Assembly (NCBI GenBank): GCA_021234155.1 | Contig: JAJEKV010000137.1 | Location: 791,910 to 855,909 of the forward strand | Direction: 5' to 3' | Origin: Isoetes taiwanensis | Taxonomy: Eukaryota; Streptophyta; Lycopodiopsida; Isoetales; Isoetaceae | Length of the DNA stretch: 64,000 nt | In this document: piece after piece, positions 12,331-24,697 of the stretch | Position numbering within the stretch: position 1 is the stretch's first letter | Layout: every line of letters begins with the position of its first letter | Program-made: the position numbers and the translations under genes | The notes under the pieces: model-generated | Databases searched by the model: none | What the model was told of the DNA's origin: nothing | The model's input: only the letters and a program-made list of their open reading frames with translations

Positions 12331-14600
12331 GGCACAAAAGAACCTGCTTTTAAGAATAAAAGGAAAAAAAGTAAAGTCAGTAACAAGTATGTGGTGTTAA
12401 TAATAGGAGGATCCGATAACAATAGAAATGAAAATTTGCTGGCATTGCTGAGATGTCAAAGATAAATTTAGTTTTTAAGCCCTGAAAGAAACTGAAGCCA
12501 AGGAAGATTTTTGAAGGAATTTGAAGTTTGATTATTTGGCTTTTTCTTATAGAATTATATTTATACAAGAATTTAGAAATGTGGAGCCAGTGCCCGATTA
12601 CCCAATACACCCATGGGAATTGTACTAAAATATGATGACGACAAAGTACCTTTTATTGAGACGTTTGTACAGTTCAAGAGCTTTATGATTTTCAGCGAAT
12701 GTACTTTTTGAGTGATTGGTTGTGGGTAATGATAATGCGCTTGGTAGATGCCATTGGGCCAATTTTATGCATGCATGACTAAACGTAGAAGCTAATGACA
12801 ACTTTATAGATGCCTCTTGGAACCACCCAATTGCTGCCCTTTGGCAAAACTCTGCAGAGCTATGGCGAATTCTAGTGGATCTTTGGCCTTTTGCTTCTGG
12901 ATTGTGCGAATTTGGATAAATGCATATATTTGGGAAAACCGGATCTTGCAAAAGCGAGCCGTTGTAGAGGCTAAATTGCAGTTTGGGTCAGAATTTATGC
13001 ATGCTTGCAACAGGTTTGCCACAAAATGTAGGGGGGATTTGTTCTTCGTTTCCCTTGATTAAGGTCCTGCATGTTGCTTGAAGAGAGATTTCATAAGAAT
13101 GCTGCATTAAGGCAGCAATTGAACAAATCTTCAAGCTTAAGAGGCAACAAATATTTCTGCTTTTGATGTGGTTTGGAAGCCCCCTTTTTTGTGATTTTGT
13201 TTTGATCTTTCCAATCCGGCATTGTTTGCCGCGCCGATTTAGATTGATTTTCCCTTTTCACTGGCGCCAAATACAAAGGAAGAGAAAAAATAAATTCGTT
13301 AGGAAAAAGAATATTCGAAGGGTTATCGCGAATAATCATTTGGAATATTCACTAAAAGCAAGAATGTTTTGAGAGTTATGCAAAATAACCCTCGTTTCAA
13401 TCCACGGTGGGCAATGGTTGGATCAACATAACTAACTTGCGGACCCGGTGGTTAAAGGGACTTTGCAGGAAGGCGAAGGGTCGGTGGTGTAAATTTGGCG
13501 GGTTTTGAAGGGACGGATAAAATATCTTATGCCTTTACCGCTGGTGAGAAAAGTTCTCAAATTCTAACCTTTCATATGCGGACAAAAATTCAAAATGATA
13601 AAATCAAATTTTTATGAAAAAAATAGAAAATGAAAATTACAAATCATAAAATATTTTCTAATGCTATATAGATCCATTATCAAAAAGAGTATATAAGTAA
13701 GTTTTAAAACACAAATTGATCAACTAACAAAGCGTTGCTCTTCTATCTTTTGCTTCATACCAATCCTTAAAACATGCTTGCCAATCTATGAACTCAAATG
13801 GTGCATCTCATAATGACACCGGCATAAAGTGCATCTAGTGTCTCTAGGTTCATCTGAGGAGCTCTTGAGCACTCTTAATAGCGTTTAGGGGAGAAAACCC
13901 TCTCACAACTTCTTATTCTTCCAAGAATGAGCATGATTACCATAAATTCATGGGGGTTGGAAAACTACCAACTATCACAAGTTCCATTTTCATGTCAACA
14001 AATAGACCAAACCCGCGTCGTGCCTTTGTATTATTGAAATATCTAGCATAATACTTGGGGTTTTTTTAATATTTTTTGTACACTTTTTGCAATGGTTTTA
14101 CTATGATTTGGAGTCCAGTATTGGTGGAGTGTCTTATTGCGTCAAATCTAGAGTGCACACTATATTTTTTATCTTTTAATTTATGGTTTTTGCCCATGTT
14201 TCTAAAATTTTTGTGTCATCCAGGTTTCTCGAGGCCATTCAATGGCCAAGATCGACCCCCTACTTCTAATCTAAGGGCTCATCATTTTTTTTTTTTATTC
14301 TTATTTTTCCTCACATCTCAAAGTTACATGCGATGTCGAAATGTTAGTTTTAGGGTTTCCAATGTTTTTCTAAGTTTTGACTTTTGCCCTAGTTTCTGCT
14401 GCAAAAGAATGGTGGCTAGCCAGGCCATCAGAATGAAATATCTCATTTTCCATTTGGTGAATCCATGAAATTCCCCTCGTGCAGTAGCATGTTAGGGATC
14501 CTTGCAAAAGTTGAGCATCTATGGTAATGCACTTGGACGAGCCAGCAACGGGGGGTACACAGGAACGCTTTTATGTTAAAAGTGCGACGGATGCAAAACA
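12331..14600. other. Intergenic, no gene seen apart from a flanking repeat
   Basis: Open frames at 12625-13062 and 14076-14468 have no recognisable family. The interval 13310-13480 holds the right copy of the direct repeat described at 8935. Around 13480-14000 the DNA is AT-rich with no coding signal. Confidence 0.4.
13310..13480 (+). repeat. Right copy of the direct repeat flanking the NSUN5-like pseudogene
   Basis: It carries GGAATATTCACTAAAA, TTATGCAAAATAACCCT and CACGGTGGGCAATGGTTGG, followed by TAACTTGCGGACC. The order matches the copy near 8935-9095 with substitutions and small gaps. Confidence 0.45.
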
Positions 14601-14639
14601 ATGGAATTTTTCTGTCGCTAGGTTCTTAAAACAATTGTT

Positions 14640-15480
14640 GAAAATGGTATGAGGCGGATGTTGTCGTGGAGAATGCTCTTATGAATCCAGAATGTAGCAG
14701 ATTGGACGAAGCCTGCAATGATTTTTCACTCTATAGTTTTAATGAGGTGCGTTTATTGGAGCTTCATGAAGAATGTTGCCTTGATAAAGAATGTTACAGC
14801 CTTGTTCATAATGAAGGCATCAGGTCAGCTAAAGTCATATGTTGAAGCATCTACTGCAAAAATGTTAATTTGTGTGCAAAATGTAAATCTTAAGTCCTTA
14901 GCAGATTGCTCCCAATATGGTTTTATTGGAAGGAGAGGAAAGGGTATCTTGCTCCAGAATAGTGTATGCTTTCAATTAGCTTTTTTCAAGACCGCTTTTC
15001 ATGAACATCATGGGATATTTTGCTTGGGTCAGTCTTATATTCTGGATACATAGAGTTAGGATGAGCAGTTCGGATTGAAATGAGAAAGCTAATAGTAAGT
15101 TATATTGACTTCACATCTGGTTGACTTACATATTTTTATGATTAAATCTGTATTTACTTAATATTCCAGGTCATGTATCATTTCCAATGGTGATGGACTT
15201 GTATGGATACAATGACCTCCACAGAAATCCTTTTGTAAAATCCCACAATTTAGTCCTTTGCTTTTATAATGGAAGAGGAACAACGTTGAACCCGGCAAGT
15301 GCCAAGAAATGGAAATCACTATGGCGATATCAAATCTAAAGGCTGGTAAAATCTGGGACTCAAAGGCCAGAATGAATTTTCTTGACGTAAAACAATTCAT
15401 CATCACTACAGTTCTTGGGTTAAATCATTTGGAAAGTGCTGCTGGCATCCTTACTCGACATTTCAATATAGCATGGGGAA
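14640..15480 (+). pseudogene. Possible exon fragments, unassigned
   Basis: At about 14655-14820 one frame reads ENALMNPECSRLDEACNDFS and continues for about 50 residues. At 15170, after a plausible acceptor (TATTCCAG), a frame reads HVSFPMVMDLYGYNDL and continues to about 15335 before stops. The second block faintly resembles the FPxxLDL strand of ubiquitin-specific proteases, but this is too weak to name. No complete gene can be assembled. Confidence 0.25.
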
Positions 15481-16770
15481 GGTGAAGACAAAATGGGGTG
15501 CAACTTTCATTAGCTTAATTTAACTAGAAATCTTTGTTGATAAGGTCTAGCTGTGGAATGCTTTCTTGATCGGTAGCCCGTGTTCATGTGATCTCTACAC
15601 GGAAAAGATGGAAGTAAGATGTCTAACAATTGATGTATTATTGTCGATAAATTGGAATTAATTGTTGTCTTTGAATGTATACCTCATAAGATAGCGAGAC
15701 TAGGAAAGGGTTGCCTCCATGCAGTGGCAAGTAGTGATGAGCGAGCGGCTTTGAAGATGGAACAAGGCATTTGAACTGTAGATTCATGGTTAATCTCAAA
15801 GTTTAGCAAAGACTCTTCTGAGAAAGCGATTCGGTGATAACTTGATGTGTTTTGCCTTACTGTGTCGATTGTTCTTACCCGGTAGCCAATTTAATGGAAC
15901 CAGAAGCTGATGGCTCTAAATGCTACATATCCAGTAAGTGTGGCTTTCATTATTGCTTTGTAGTGGAATAAACGATATGAATTGTATCCTTGTTTGTTCT
16001 CACGAGACATTTCTTTATGCAGAGTGAATCTTCAAACACTCTATTCATAAATATCTATTTTGGTGCAATTGTCCACATTGTCATCTTATGTAGCACTATA
16101 TTCAACTCATATCATGACGGATGGTTAAACTCTAGGTTCAAATTCCAGACCAAGTTTACTATGGCTATAAGCCATCGCTCCATCCAGGAATTTCATGCAC
16201 ATAAATTAGGTGCACAACTATTTTAAAATTTTTGATTTGCTCAACCATTTTAGGCAAATTATGCTTTTATGCCATTCACATACGGGATACAATGTTGTGG
16301 TGAAGAATCAAATTCTATTTCTATACCATTCTTTGTTTTTCAACTTGGTTCTTTACTCATTCTTCTTGCTCTTTTATTATTATACATCATCGTAGTTTTT
16401 CCCTTTTTTTTCTTTACATTTAGCAAAACAGACTAGGTGAATTACGTTTCTCCATGCCATTCAACTCAACCTAGGAGGATTCTTGCCATCCAACTCAACT
16501 TAGAGGAGGATTCTTGCTATTTTGTTCCATTTCTCTGCTTCTTTGTTCTTTGCTTGTATATTTTTATGAATGTGTCGAGGAGATCTTTGGTACAATATTG
16601 TAAAATGTGTTGTCCAATTTTGTCCTACCAAAAAGACCATGTTTTTTGTTGCATGTTCGAATTTGCATGGGGCCCAGAAGGGCCCAAAAATACATATTGT
16701 CTCATTTAATATAGTCTCTTCCATTGTTTCTAACAATTAGGATAGTTTTGTATCAAGGTGGTTTCTAACA
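15481..16770. other. Intergenic, no gene seen
   Basis: The AT-rich stretch holds a small direct repeat near 16455-16515 (CATTCAACTCAACCTAGGAGG and CATCCAACTCAACTTAGAGG, each with GATTCTTGC). No open frame is convincing. Confidence 0.4.
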
Positions 16771-17345
16771 TGTGAAATTCTTATTAAGGGCCCATGAAGG
16801 ATCCAATTTTACCAATAACCCAATCAACACATAACTATCATTAACATTAATAATTACTACAAACCATTGCATCCCAACACATTTAAATTAAAATTCCCCT
16901 GAAACCCCTTTGGTTTGGGTGCATATTCACCTGCAGGGGGTATGTTGGCAAACCAAGAGCCCGAGAAAAAAAACTTACAAACATGTATAAAATTAACGCC
17001 TTAAATAGCCATTTCCTCAAATCTTATATTATTTAAATTTTACCAAAACTTTGATATGCCAAAAGTATACAAAAAGTTATATAGGCATACCCCACAAACG
17101 AGGATCGCTATGTATAGTCGGATGAAAGAATAAGGGGCAAATATGCCCATCATTTAATATAGTCTCTCCATTGTGCGAGTAACCCCGTGTGAATATGCAC
17201 CCAAACCAAAGGGGGTTTGGGGGATTTTAATTTAAATGTGTTGGATGCAATGGTTTATAGTAATTATTAACGTTAATGATAGTTATGTGTTGATTGCTAT
17301 ATTAAAAAAATTTTGGGTCCTTCGCCCTTAAGAAGGAATTTCACA
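16771..17345. mobile_element. Foldback/MITE-like element with arms of about 165 bp
   Basis: The ends read TGTGAAATTC and GAATTTCACA. Long imperfect arms pair: CACATAACTATCATTAAC, TTACTACAAACCATTGCATC, ACACATTTAAATTAAAAT and TTTGGTTTGGGTGCATATTC on the left recur as reverse complements at 17185-17300. The loop (about 16945-17180) has no open frame. This is the architecture of a non-autonomous foldback or MITE derivative. Flanking target duplication was not clear. Confidence 0.8.
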
Positions 17346-19238
17346 TAAATTGACCCACCCTATAAATTGTTCCAAATAAAGTCCTCTCTCCCACTACCTA
17401 CTACTAGCCGAATTTTTGAATGCAAATGTGATAGACGTTGGCTTGGTTTCAGTATTTCATAATTGGTTAACATAATATGTAATGTTATGTTGTTGATAGA
17501 ATCATTGACTTGGTATACCATATTATACTAAATATTATATATTAATGGACTATAGATCAAAATGAATGAAACAAACCTATATTTCTAGCCCTTCAAATGC
17601 CATATAATTATTTTTGTAGTCTTTCCTATGCGGGCATTTTACTATTTGGTGGGCAAAATAGCAAAAATGGGCGTGGCCTACCATCAAATTACACAGCGGC
17701 ATTGGTTAAGGGACTTTGCAATGCTTTCTCACCAATGCCCAAAGACAAAAAATAAACCCTTTCTATCTTTGTATTACCCATCTATGTCTTAACCCTCGGC
17801 ATAGTATCCACACATGCTTTTGCAAAGAGGAAACTTTGTTGCAAAGGTAATTTCAAAGAAAGGCTAGAGCGTAAGCAAAAATCAGAAGTTGGCTTCCAAA
17901 GCTTGCTTTCTAATCGTGAACTTTGGCTTTGAAGCTAAACCTACAAAATAAACCTACAAAATTGGGCTAAAAAAAAACCATCCGCGGATCTACGCGGATC
18001 CCTTTCCCATTAGAGCTACCCAATGTTTTTTTCCAATCCAAAGATAAAGCTTCTAGATCCTTCTCTTGTTCAAAGGTATTGTTGAGGTAGGAAGATCGTG
18101 AGCGGTAAAAAAGGTTAGTAGAGATTCAAACGAGAAACAAGACCCAGGGCGGGGATGATGAGCATCGAGGTTAGTAATAGCACAAGGCGTTTTCAAGCGA
18201 GGCGTGCTTTCGTTTATTTTTCTCAAAACCCTCCATTTCTTTAGATCAAAATCTAAGCGCATGTTGCGTGTCCATGTCAAATTTTTAGACACGTGGATAG
18301 GTTGGGCTTTCGCGATTCTGAAGTGACACTCAAGGTTGTCTTTGGCTAAAAATGATCATTTTTATCCATATTATTTGAAATAGAATAGAAATTTCAATTT
18401 ATTGAAAGTTAATGCTAGGTATAATTCATTTTTCAAGTTTTATGTGACTTCTTCAAAAGATAAAGTAGCCGCGAATATTCAAAAATTTAGTCCTTGATCA
18501 ATTGGGTTCTTATAATATTTCTCGAACTCATACTTTTAGAAATTATCTCTCAATAACTAAGGGGGAATACTTAGAAAATATCTCAGAATCTCATGTTCTA
18601 TGTTTGCAAATGCTTTTAGAAATTTTTTAGGTAGAGAAAAAAAGTTTTAATCAAAAAATACATTTGAAATATATAAGTCATGACTTACTTGATAAAAAGC
18701 TCTCACTAATTGATAGTAGATTAGGAAAAAAAGAAGTGAAAAAGAATGCAAAACCCAAAATGACAGACGGAGAACTCCAACGGCTTAATCATGGCCCTGG
18801 TTAGAGCTAGAGATGGTGCTAGAGAGCACCGCCTAGAAAAATTTATCTAGTTTTTAAAGAGATGGAAATGGTGCTCTAGTTTCTTGTGCAAAAGAAGTAG
18901 ATGTGTAGTTTTTATGCTTAGAAATAGCGGTTGCAACGAGAGGAACAGATCAATAGGGGAAACAATGCATTTCGATGATCCGTGCAATGGAAGCATGCAT
19001 TGCTTTTCCAGGCCAGAGGAGTGAAGCTTGGCGATGGCCTCACGGAGAGGGCATTAGAGGTTCAAAGACATGGTTTTTAGGCTGAATGTCCAATTCTAAA
19101 ACCCATTTGATTCTCTTGTAAGATATTGATTGTTTTTTTCTACTTGCCCTAATTATTGCCTGAAACAAAGTTCGTTTTTCGCGGTTTTCTCCTCTTTTTA
19201 AACACACATAAGCCCCATTATGGCATGAACTATTGAAC
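17346..19238. other. Intergenic, no gene seen
   Basis: The AT-rich sequence has no recognisable coding block. Short open frames at 18053-18292 (minus) and 19040-19240 (minus) lack family resemblance. Confidence 0.4.
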
Positions 19239-19815
19239 AAAAATTCATGATCTGACTCCTCTTTTAGCTGGTAATTTAATTTTGTGCATTTGAGGGAAGC
19301 ATTCTAAAACACCTATCTCATCTTTCGCTCAACTCCCTTCTAAAAGCCAACAATTATTGAGTTGTTTGCAATTGTAACACATTACATTGCCCTTGATGCA
19401 TATTTCATGTTTTACATGTTTGTAAAATGGCTATTCCATATCACAAAATCATCCAATGGTGCAATGCTAGAATGAAAATCAACCGAGAATGAAAAATCAA
19501 CCGAGAATGAAAAAATTCATGATACGACTCTTTTAGAAGCCGGGTAATTTAATTTGTGCATTTGAGGGAAGCATTCTAAAACACCTATCTCATCTTCGCT
19601 CAACTCCCTTCTAAAGCCAACAATTATTGAGTTGCTTGCAATTGTAACAACACATTACCATTGGTCTCCGTGGATCTATAAAAGTAACTTCCTTCCTTCC
19701 TTCCTTCATGTTTGTGCATATTTCATGTTTTTTACATGTTTGTAAAATGGCTATTCCATATCACAAAATCATCCAATGGTGCAATGCTAGATATGAAAAT
19801 CAACCGAGAATGATG
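19239..19815 (+). repeat. Direct duplication of about 280 bp
   Basis: The block beginning GACTCCTCTTTTAGCTGGTA near 19254 recurs from about 19515, with the same order of words: GCATTTGAGGGAAGCATTC, CCAACAATTATTGAGTTG, AAAATGGCTATTCCATATC, and CAACCGAGAATGA. The second copy differs by a short interpolated stretch at about 19660-19705 containing (CTTC)n. The high identity implies a recent event. Confidence 0.85.
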
Positions 19816-20444
19816 TAATTTTCTGCAGATATAAACAATTTCTACATATGGATGTTTCATGTTTTCCTCACCCATTTAATTATTTAGATATACATATGTT
19901 TCTTGCAAAATGAAATACATACTAAAACATACATTTTGGCACCGTTGGAGCAAATTCAAATCCATCTTCAACATAAACTTCTCCATAGACCTACCACCAT
20001 CCGGAGATACTATTATAAGCGGTCATGGCTTGTAGATGGATGACCGCTTGTTTTGGTTTTGCCAAAAGACCTCTTGCCAAGAATATTGGATTTTGGAGCC
20101 AATAAACCATGTGCGAGTAATCACTCCAGTTTATATGGCTTTATATCTATCTACATTGTTACTTACAATGGTAGAGCTCATTCGTTTACTATTGTGGGAC
20201 ACAGTTTGTAAATTTGCAACCAAGAAGACATTGCTTACATATACATTTGCATGCAAAAGTATTAATGAATTTTAATCATATGTTGCAATCTTCTGTTCAT
20301 TAAAAAGATCCCAGAATTCAGAGGAGACATTTTCATTAATGCCATCAACTTCCTTTTTTTCCCCCTTAATGTAACTTTTAATTAGTACATAGGCATTGCA
20401 AAGCACTTTGTCTACATAAATTAATGCCATCTACATATGAAAGA

Positions 20445-20575
20445 GGTCCAGCTTGAGAAAGAAATCATCACTGCTTATATGTAGTCTATAAATGGATAAA
20501 TCGGAGAAGGAGGTCCGCTTTTGAGAACGAAATAATCATTGACCTATGTGGTCTATAAATGGATGAATAAGAGTT
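20445..20575 (+). repeat. Small tandem duplication (about 70 bp)
   Basis: AGGTCC followed by GAGAA, GAAAT, ATCA and GTCTATAAATGGAT occurs twice (20445-20505 and 20510-20570). No other structured feature is seen between 19816 and 21983. Open frames there (20036-20275, 20589-20888) are unrecognised. Confidence 0.55.
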
Positions 20576-21983
20576 CAATTAAAGGTGCATGATTGTTAAA
20601 GCAACATTTTTTCTCTGCCAATTTGAGGACTTATACGTCCTCAAAATATCCATTGAAGAGAATTCACTACCACCTACCAAAATTTCCTTGCTCAACTTTC
20701 CCCCCTTCATTACCACCTATGAAAATTTGGTGGTACACCCGTATTTTGTCTCGACCATATACCTAACGAAACCTTTAAAAAAGACCCCCACCAAGTCACT
20801 GCGTTGTTCAATATGGGTTTTTGAAGGTGCAATCCCATCTCGGCAGTTATTCGCCCTAATTCCCTTCAATTGTTCTTCTCTTATTTAAGCTGCAAAATTC
20901 ATATGAATCATCATGAAATGTATCAATCAGGCCTTTCTTAAGACTATAAAAAGGTAGTATTAGAAACATTTGATTTAATTGTGTCTTGCTATATGCCCGG
21001 ATGCATATCTTTGCGATCAGAAGGGGGCATTTAAAAAGGCAAGAGTTTAGGGCTGATGATGGTAGGGGGGCACTAGGAGACTAGAACACCAACATCACAG
21101 AGAGTTTGCATGCGGCAGTCCGGAAAGAGTTCCGCCCCGCTAGCGGTTCTTCCGATTCCTCAAGCATTTGGAAGTGTTTCGAGCATTCTCAGTGCCAATT
21201 TCAAGAATGGGCTTCCACTATTGATAGTGAGAGATAGCTTGGCTTCTATGTAAAGCTTTTTTTTTTTTATTCCCTTGCTACCGGAAAAGAAAATTATAGA
21301 AGTATACCGCACAACATGCACTTACTTATCGTCATCATTAAGAGGAATAAGAGAATAGAATCTATCGAATGTAAATTACATCTGAGAGATATAGGAATCG
21401 AAAATAAGAAAAAGGCAACATTTTTATCCTAAGGAGCGATTATCTTATTGTTAAAGGGCCACCAATCTTCTGTGAGAAAGCAAGGAAACATCCACAAATA
21501 ACATCACCGGACCGCGGTTGGTGACGCCGTGGGATAAAAAGGAACATTTAAGACTAAAGGACAACATAAAGGACAAAGGCAAAACACTGCTACGACTTTT
21601 GGTAACATTTGTTTCAACTCATGCGACCCAACTTTTGAGATTCGGCAACTGCTCCTGAAACTATTTTCTTTATCAATCCTTAACCGACAGGATTTGTGAT
21701 CCAGTTCATCTCCACCGTTGGTCCCAACCATGTGACAGGCCGGAAACAACTCCAGATCAATTCAGAATACCTGGATTTGCTTCGATTCCAACTGTGGATG
21801 CTGACAATCTTGGTGTGGATGTGATAATCCTGCTGTGGGTGCCGATAATCCTGCTCTGGTGTGATAATCTTATTGTGGGTGGAGGTGTGGGTGGGATAAT
21901 CTAGCTCTGGTGAGTGAGAGTTGGTGGTCCTGCTCAGTAAAGGGGTTAACCACCCCTGCTCGGCTGTTACAGCCCGTAAATGG

Positions 21984-22430
21984 GATCCCCCCTGTTATTT
22001 TGCTACATATTCTAAACGAGGTGCACCCTGGACTACTACAGTCGTCGGATTCGTCGATCCTACGACCCAGATTGTATGTTGGGGCCTATGGGCACCTCTC
22101 ATTTCGCTTATAGTCATTTATAATTGGAGCCGCCTATGATTTTGAAATATGAAATACGATTTTGTCTAAGGTTTTGAGGGAATATCAAACCTCTATACGG
22201 CTTTGCCTAAGATTTTAGAATATGAAATACGGGGGCTTGAACCTCTACCAAAATAACTCAATAACCTAATAAGACTACTTTAACCAATATACCTAGTGAG
22301 CAAATATGATTATTTTTATCTTGAATCAGTTTTTTTTATAATAACCCATTCAATTGTTTTAGGGATATGTGGTCTATAGTTTTGAAATGTTATTTTTACA
22401 TCGATATTAAATCCCTCGAAACCCCTCGTT
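21984..22430 (-). repeat. SINE-like repeat with tRNA-type boxes (copy 2)
   Basis: It is the reverse orientation of the family at 4360-4794. On the minus strand it has GAGGTTCAAGCCC (B-box-like) and ends TATGTAGCAAAATAAC. The same terminal string reappears at its other end (GTTATTTTGCTACATATTC at 21992 and about 22430), so the unit is flanked by, or arrayed on, a shared boundary of about 25 bp. Confidence 0.65.
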
Positions 22431-23045
22431 ATTTTGCTACATATTCTAAACGAGGTCTCCGCGGGACGTTAAAATATACTTACTTCCTTCCTTCCTTCCT
22501 TCCTTCCTTCTAAACGAGGTGCACCCTGGACTACCACAATCGCCGGATCCATTCGGCCGATCCTAGCACGGTGTTTGTATGGGGCTCGTGGGCACCTCTC
22601 GTTTCATGGCTTTATAGTCATTTATAATTGGAGCCGCTTATGATTTTGAAATATGAAATACGATTTCGCCTAAGGTTTTGAGGGAATATCAAACCTCTAT
22701 ACGACTTTGCCTAAGATTTTAGAATATGAAATACGGGGGCTTGAACCTCTACCAAAATAACTCAATAACCTACTAAGACTACTTTAACCAATATACCGAG
22801 TGAGCAAAAGTGATTGTTTTTTATCTTGAATCTATGTTTTTTTTATAACAACCCATTCAATTGTTTTAGGGATATATGGTCTATAGTTTGAGGAATTGTT
22901 ATTTTTACATCGATATTAATTCCTCCTGGAACCCCCTGTATTCAATTGTTTTAGGGATATATGGTCTATAGTTTCAGGAATTGTTATTTTTACATCGATA
23001 TTAAATCCCCCTGGAACCCCCTGTTATTTTGCTACATATTGAGAT
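22431..23045 (-). repeat. SINE-like repeat (copy 3), with a TTCC microsatellite and partial reduplication
   Basis: This is a second unit in tandem with the one to its left and about 90 percent alike by eye. A (TTCC)n tract at about 22485-22510 is inserted near its start and repeats the TTCTAAACGAGG boundary. A shorter internal reduplication (GGGATATATGGTCTATAGTT) occurs near 22870 and 22950. The unit ends at the shared boundary string near 23040. Confidence 0.65.
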
Positions 23046-24697
23046 TACAATATGTTATGGCCATAACATGATAGATGCTGCCACGTGTACGTTTGCCTCA
23101 CATTCTCCCCCTGCTTCCCGGCCTTGCTTCTCCATTGCGATAAAACCAGCTTCTCAAACCAAACTATAGCGCATGATTTGTGGAGCTTCTACGGGGGCTT
23201 GTTCTACAAGAGCTTCTCGGGGCTTCTTAATCATACGCACAGTCTACCTTCCTTCTCTACGACAAAAAACAACGGAAGATCTTCTGAAAATTTTTCTGGG
23301 GCTTCTAAATCGACGAGTTTTCTCAGAAGTTATATCTTATGCAGTCTACCTTGCTTCGGGCGGCTTTCCCGAAAGCAATAGCCTCATTTTTAACTTTATC
23401 GTCGAAATTTTAATTTTGTGCGTATAGAACTTCCCCGTTTTCGATTTGTCCTTTCTACAGTGGCTTCGTAAATCCGTTATATCTAAGCGATGAGCAAGAG
23501 CCTTGGGCTTTGCTTTTACTCCCCGAATCCACCTATCATTTTGGCTCTGAAACGATATTCAAGAAAACGAAATCATACTCTATGTCTACTATTTAGGTGA
23601 AGAAATGTTAGAAGAAAGCACCCCAATGTACATCATTTCTTAGATTTTTGGGACCCTTGGATTTATAGAACAAGCGCCCAAATGTTTAAAACAACTAACA
23701 AAGGGATTTTCTTTCTTCCCAAATGCCTTGGCCCAGAACATTAGAGCTAGATAACGTCGTCTGATGAGGCGTTATGTCCCAGGAAAAATGGACGAGGTGG
23801 CCCTGTGGCTAGGAAACGCCTTGGCCAGAGGACGTTATCTAGCCCTTAAGCTTCCTTTCAACTTTTTGTTCTGATAAATCTTATCATATAAATTGTGTTA
23901 TGGATTGTTCTGTTTGGAGAAACCTTCAATCTTTTGTGAATTTCAAAATCCTAACCTTAACCAATTTCTTTGAATTTGTGAAACTGCTAGAGAACGCCCC
24001 TCTAGTGCTAAATTGATTTTCCTTTTGATCTTTCTTCTTCCAACATCTGAAGCTCTCTTGCTCGAACATCCCAGCTTGGGCATGAGCTTAGTCTTAAAAT
24101 TTGGATTCTATATTCTCAATTGTCTTTTATTGTTTGTGTTCCAATCTTGAGATTATTCCATTGTCAATAAATCCTTAGATCCTTATCAAATATCTCAACC
24201 ATCCGAGAGGAATATTCATTGTATATTCTATTTCCTCCCCTCCCCTAAGGTTTGCCCTTCGAAAGCAACCCAAAAAGGATGTATTTACACGCTCTCATAT
24301 GGGTTGATATAAACAAATGTAATTAATTATATTTAAGGAATGTAAAGGACGTATTTACACGCTCTCATATGTTACGTCCATGAAAGGTTGATATAAACAA
24401 ATGTAATTAACTACATGTTCCTGAGGTTAAATTTTGTAGAGTAATGTATCTATGCCACATAAAAAAAGTCTTCATGTATTGGCATTGAGTTGTAGTTAAT
24501 AGTACTTGTGTTTCTTCGTGTATTGGCATTGAGTTGTAGTTAATAGTACTTGTGTTAGGTGGTCGTACTTTTGTTGGGTGGTGGTAAAGAGAAATGTTTG
24601 CAGTGGCCAAGGCTTTAATAAATTTCTTGTGAATCGTAAATAAACATAATCACATTTATCACATGAGTAAACCGTCCTTTTCACGAAAGAAGATAAG
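23046..24697. other. Intergenic, no gene seen, with two small tandem repeats
   Basis: Near 24275-24415 the string GTATTTACACGCTCTCATATG and the following TTGATATAAACAAATGTAAT are repeated twice. Near 24475-24557 TATTGGCATTGAGTTGTAGT plus TAATAGTACTTGTGTT is repeated twice. Open frames in this interval are unrecognised. This DNA lies downstream of the kinase gene. Confidence 0.5.
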
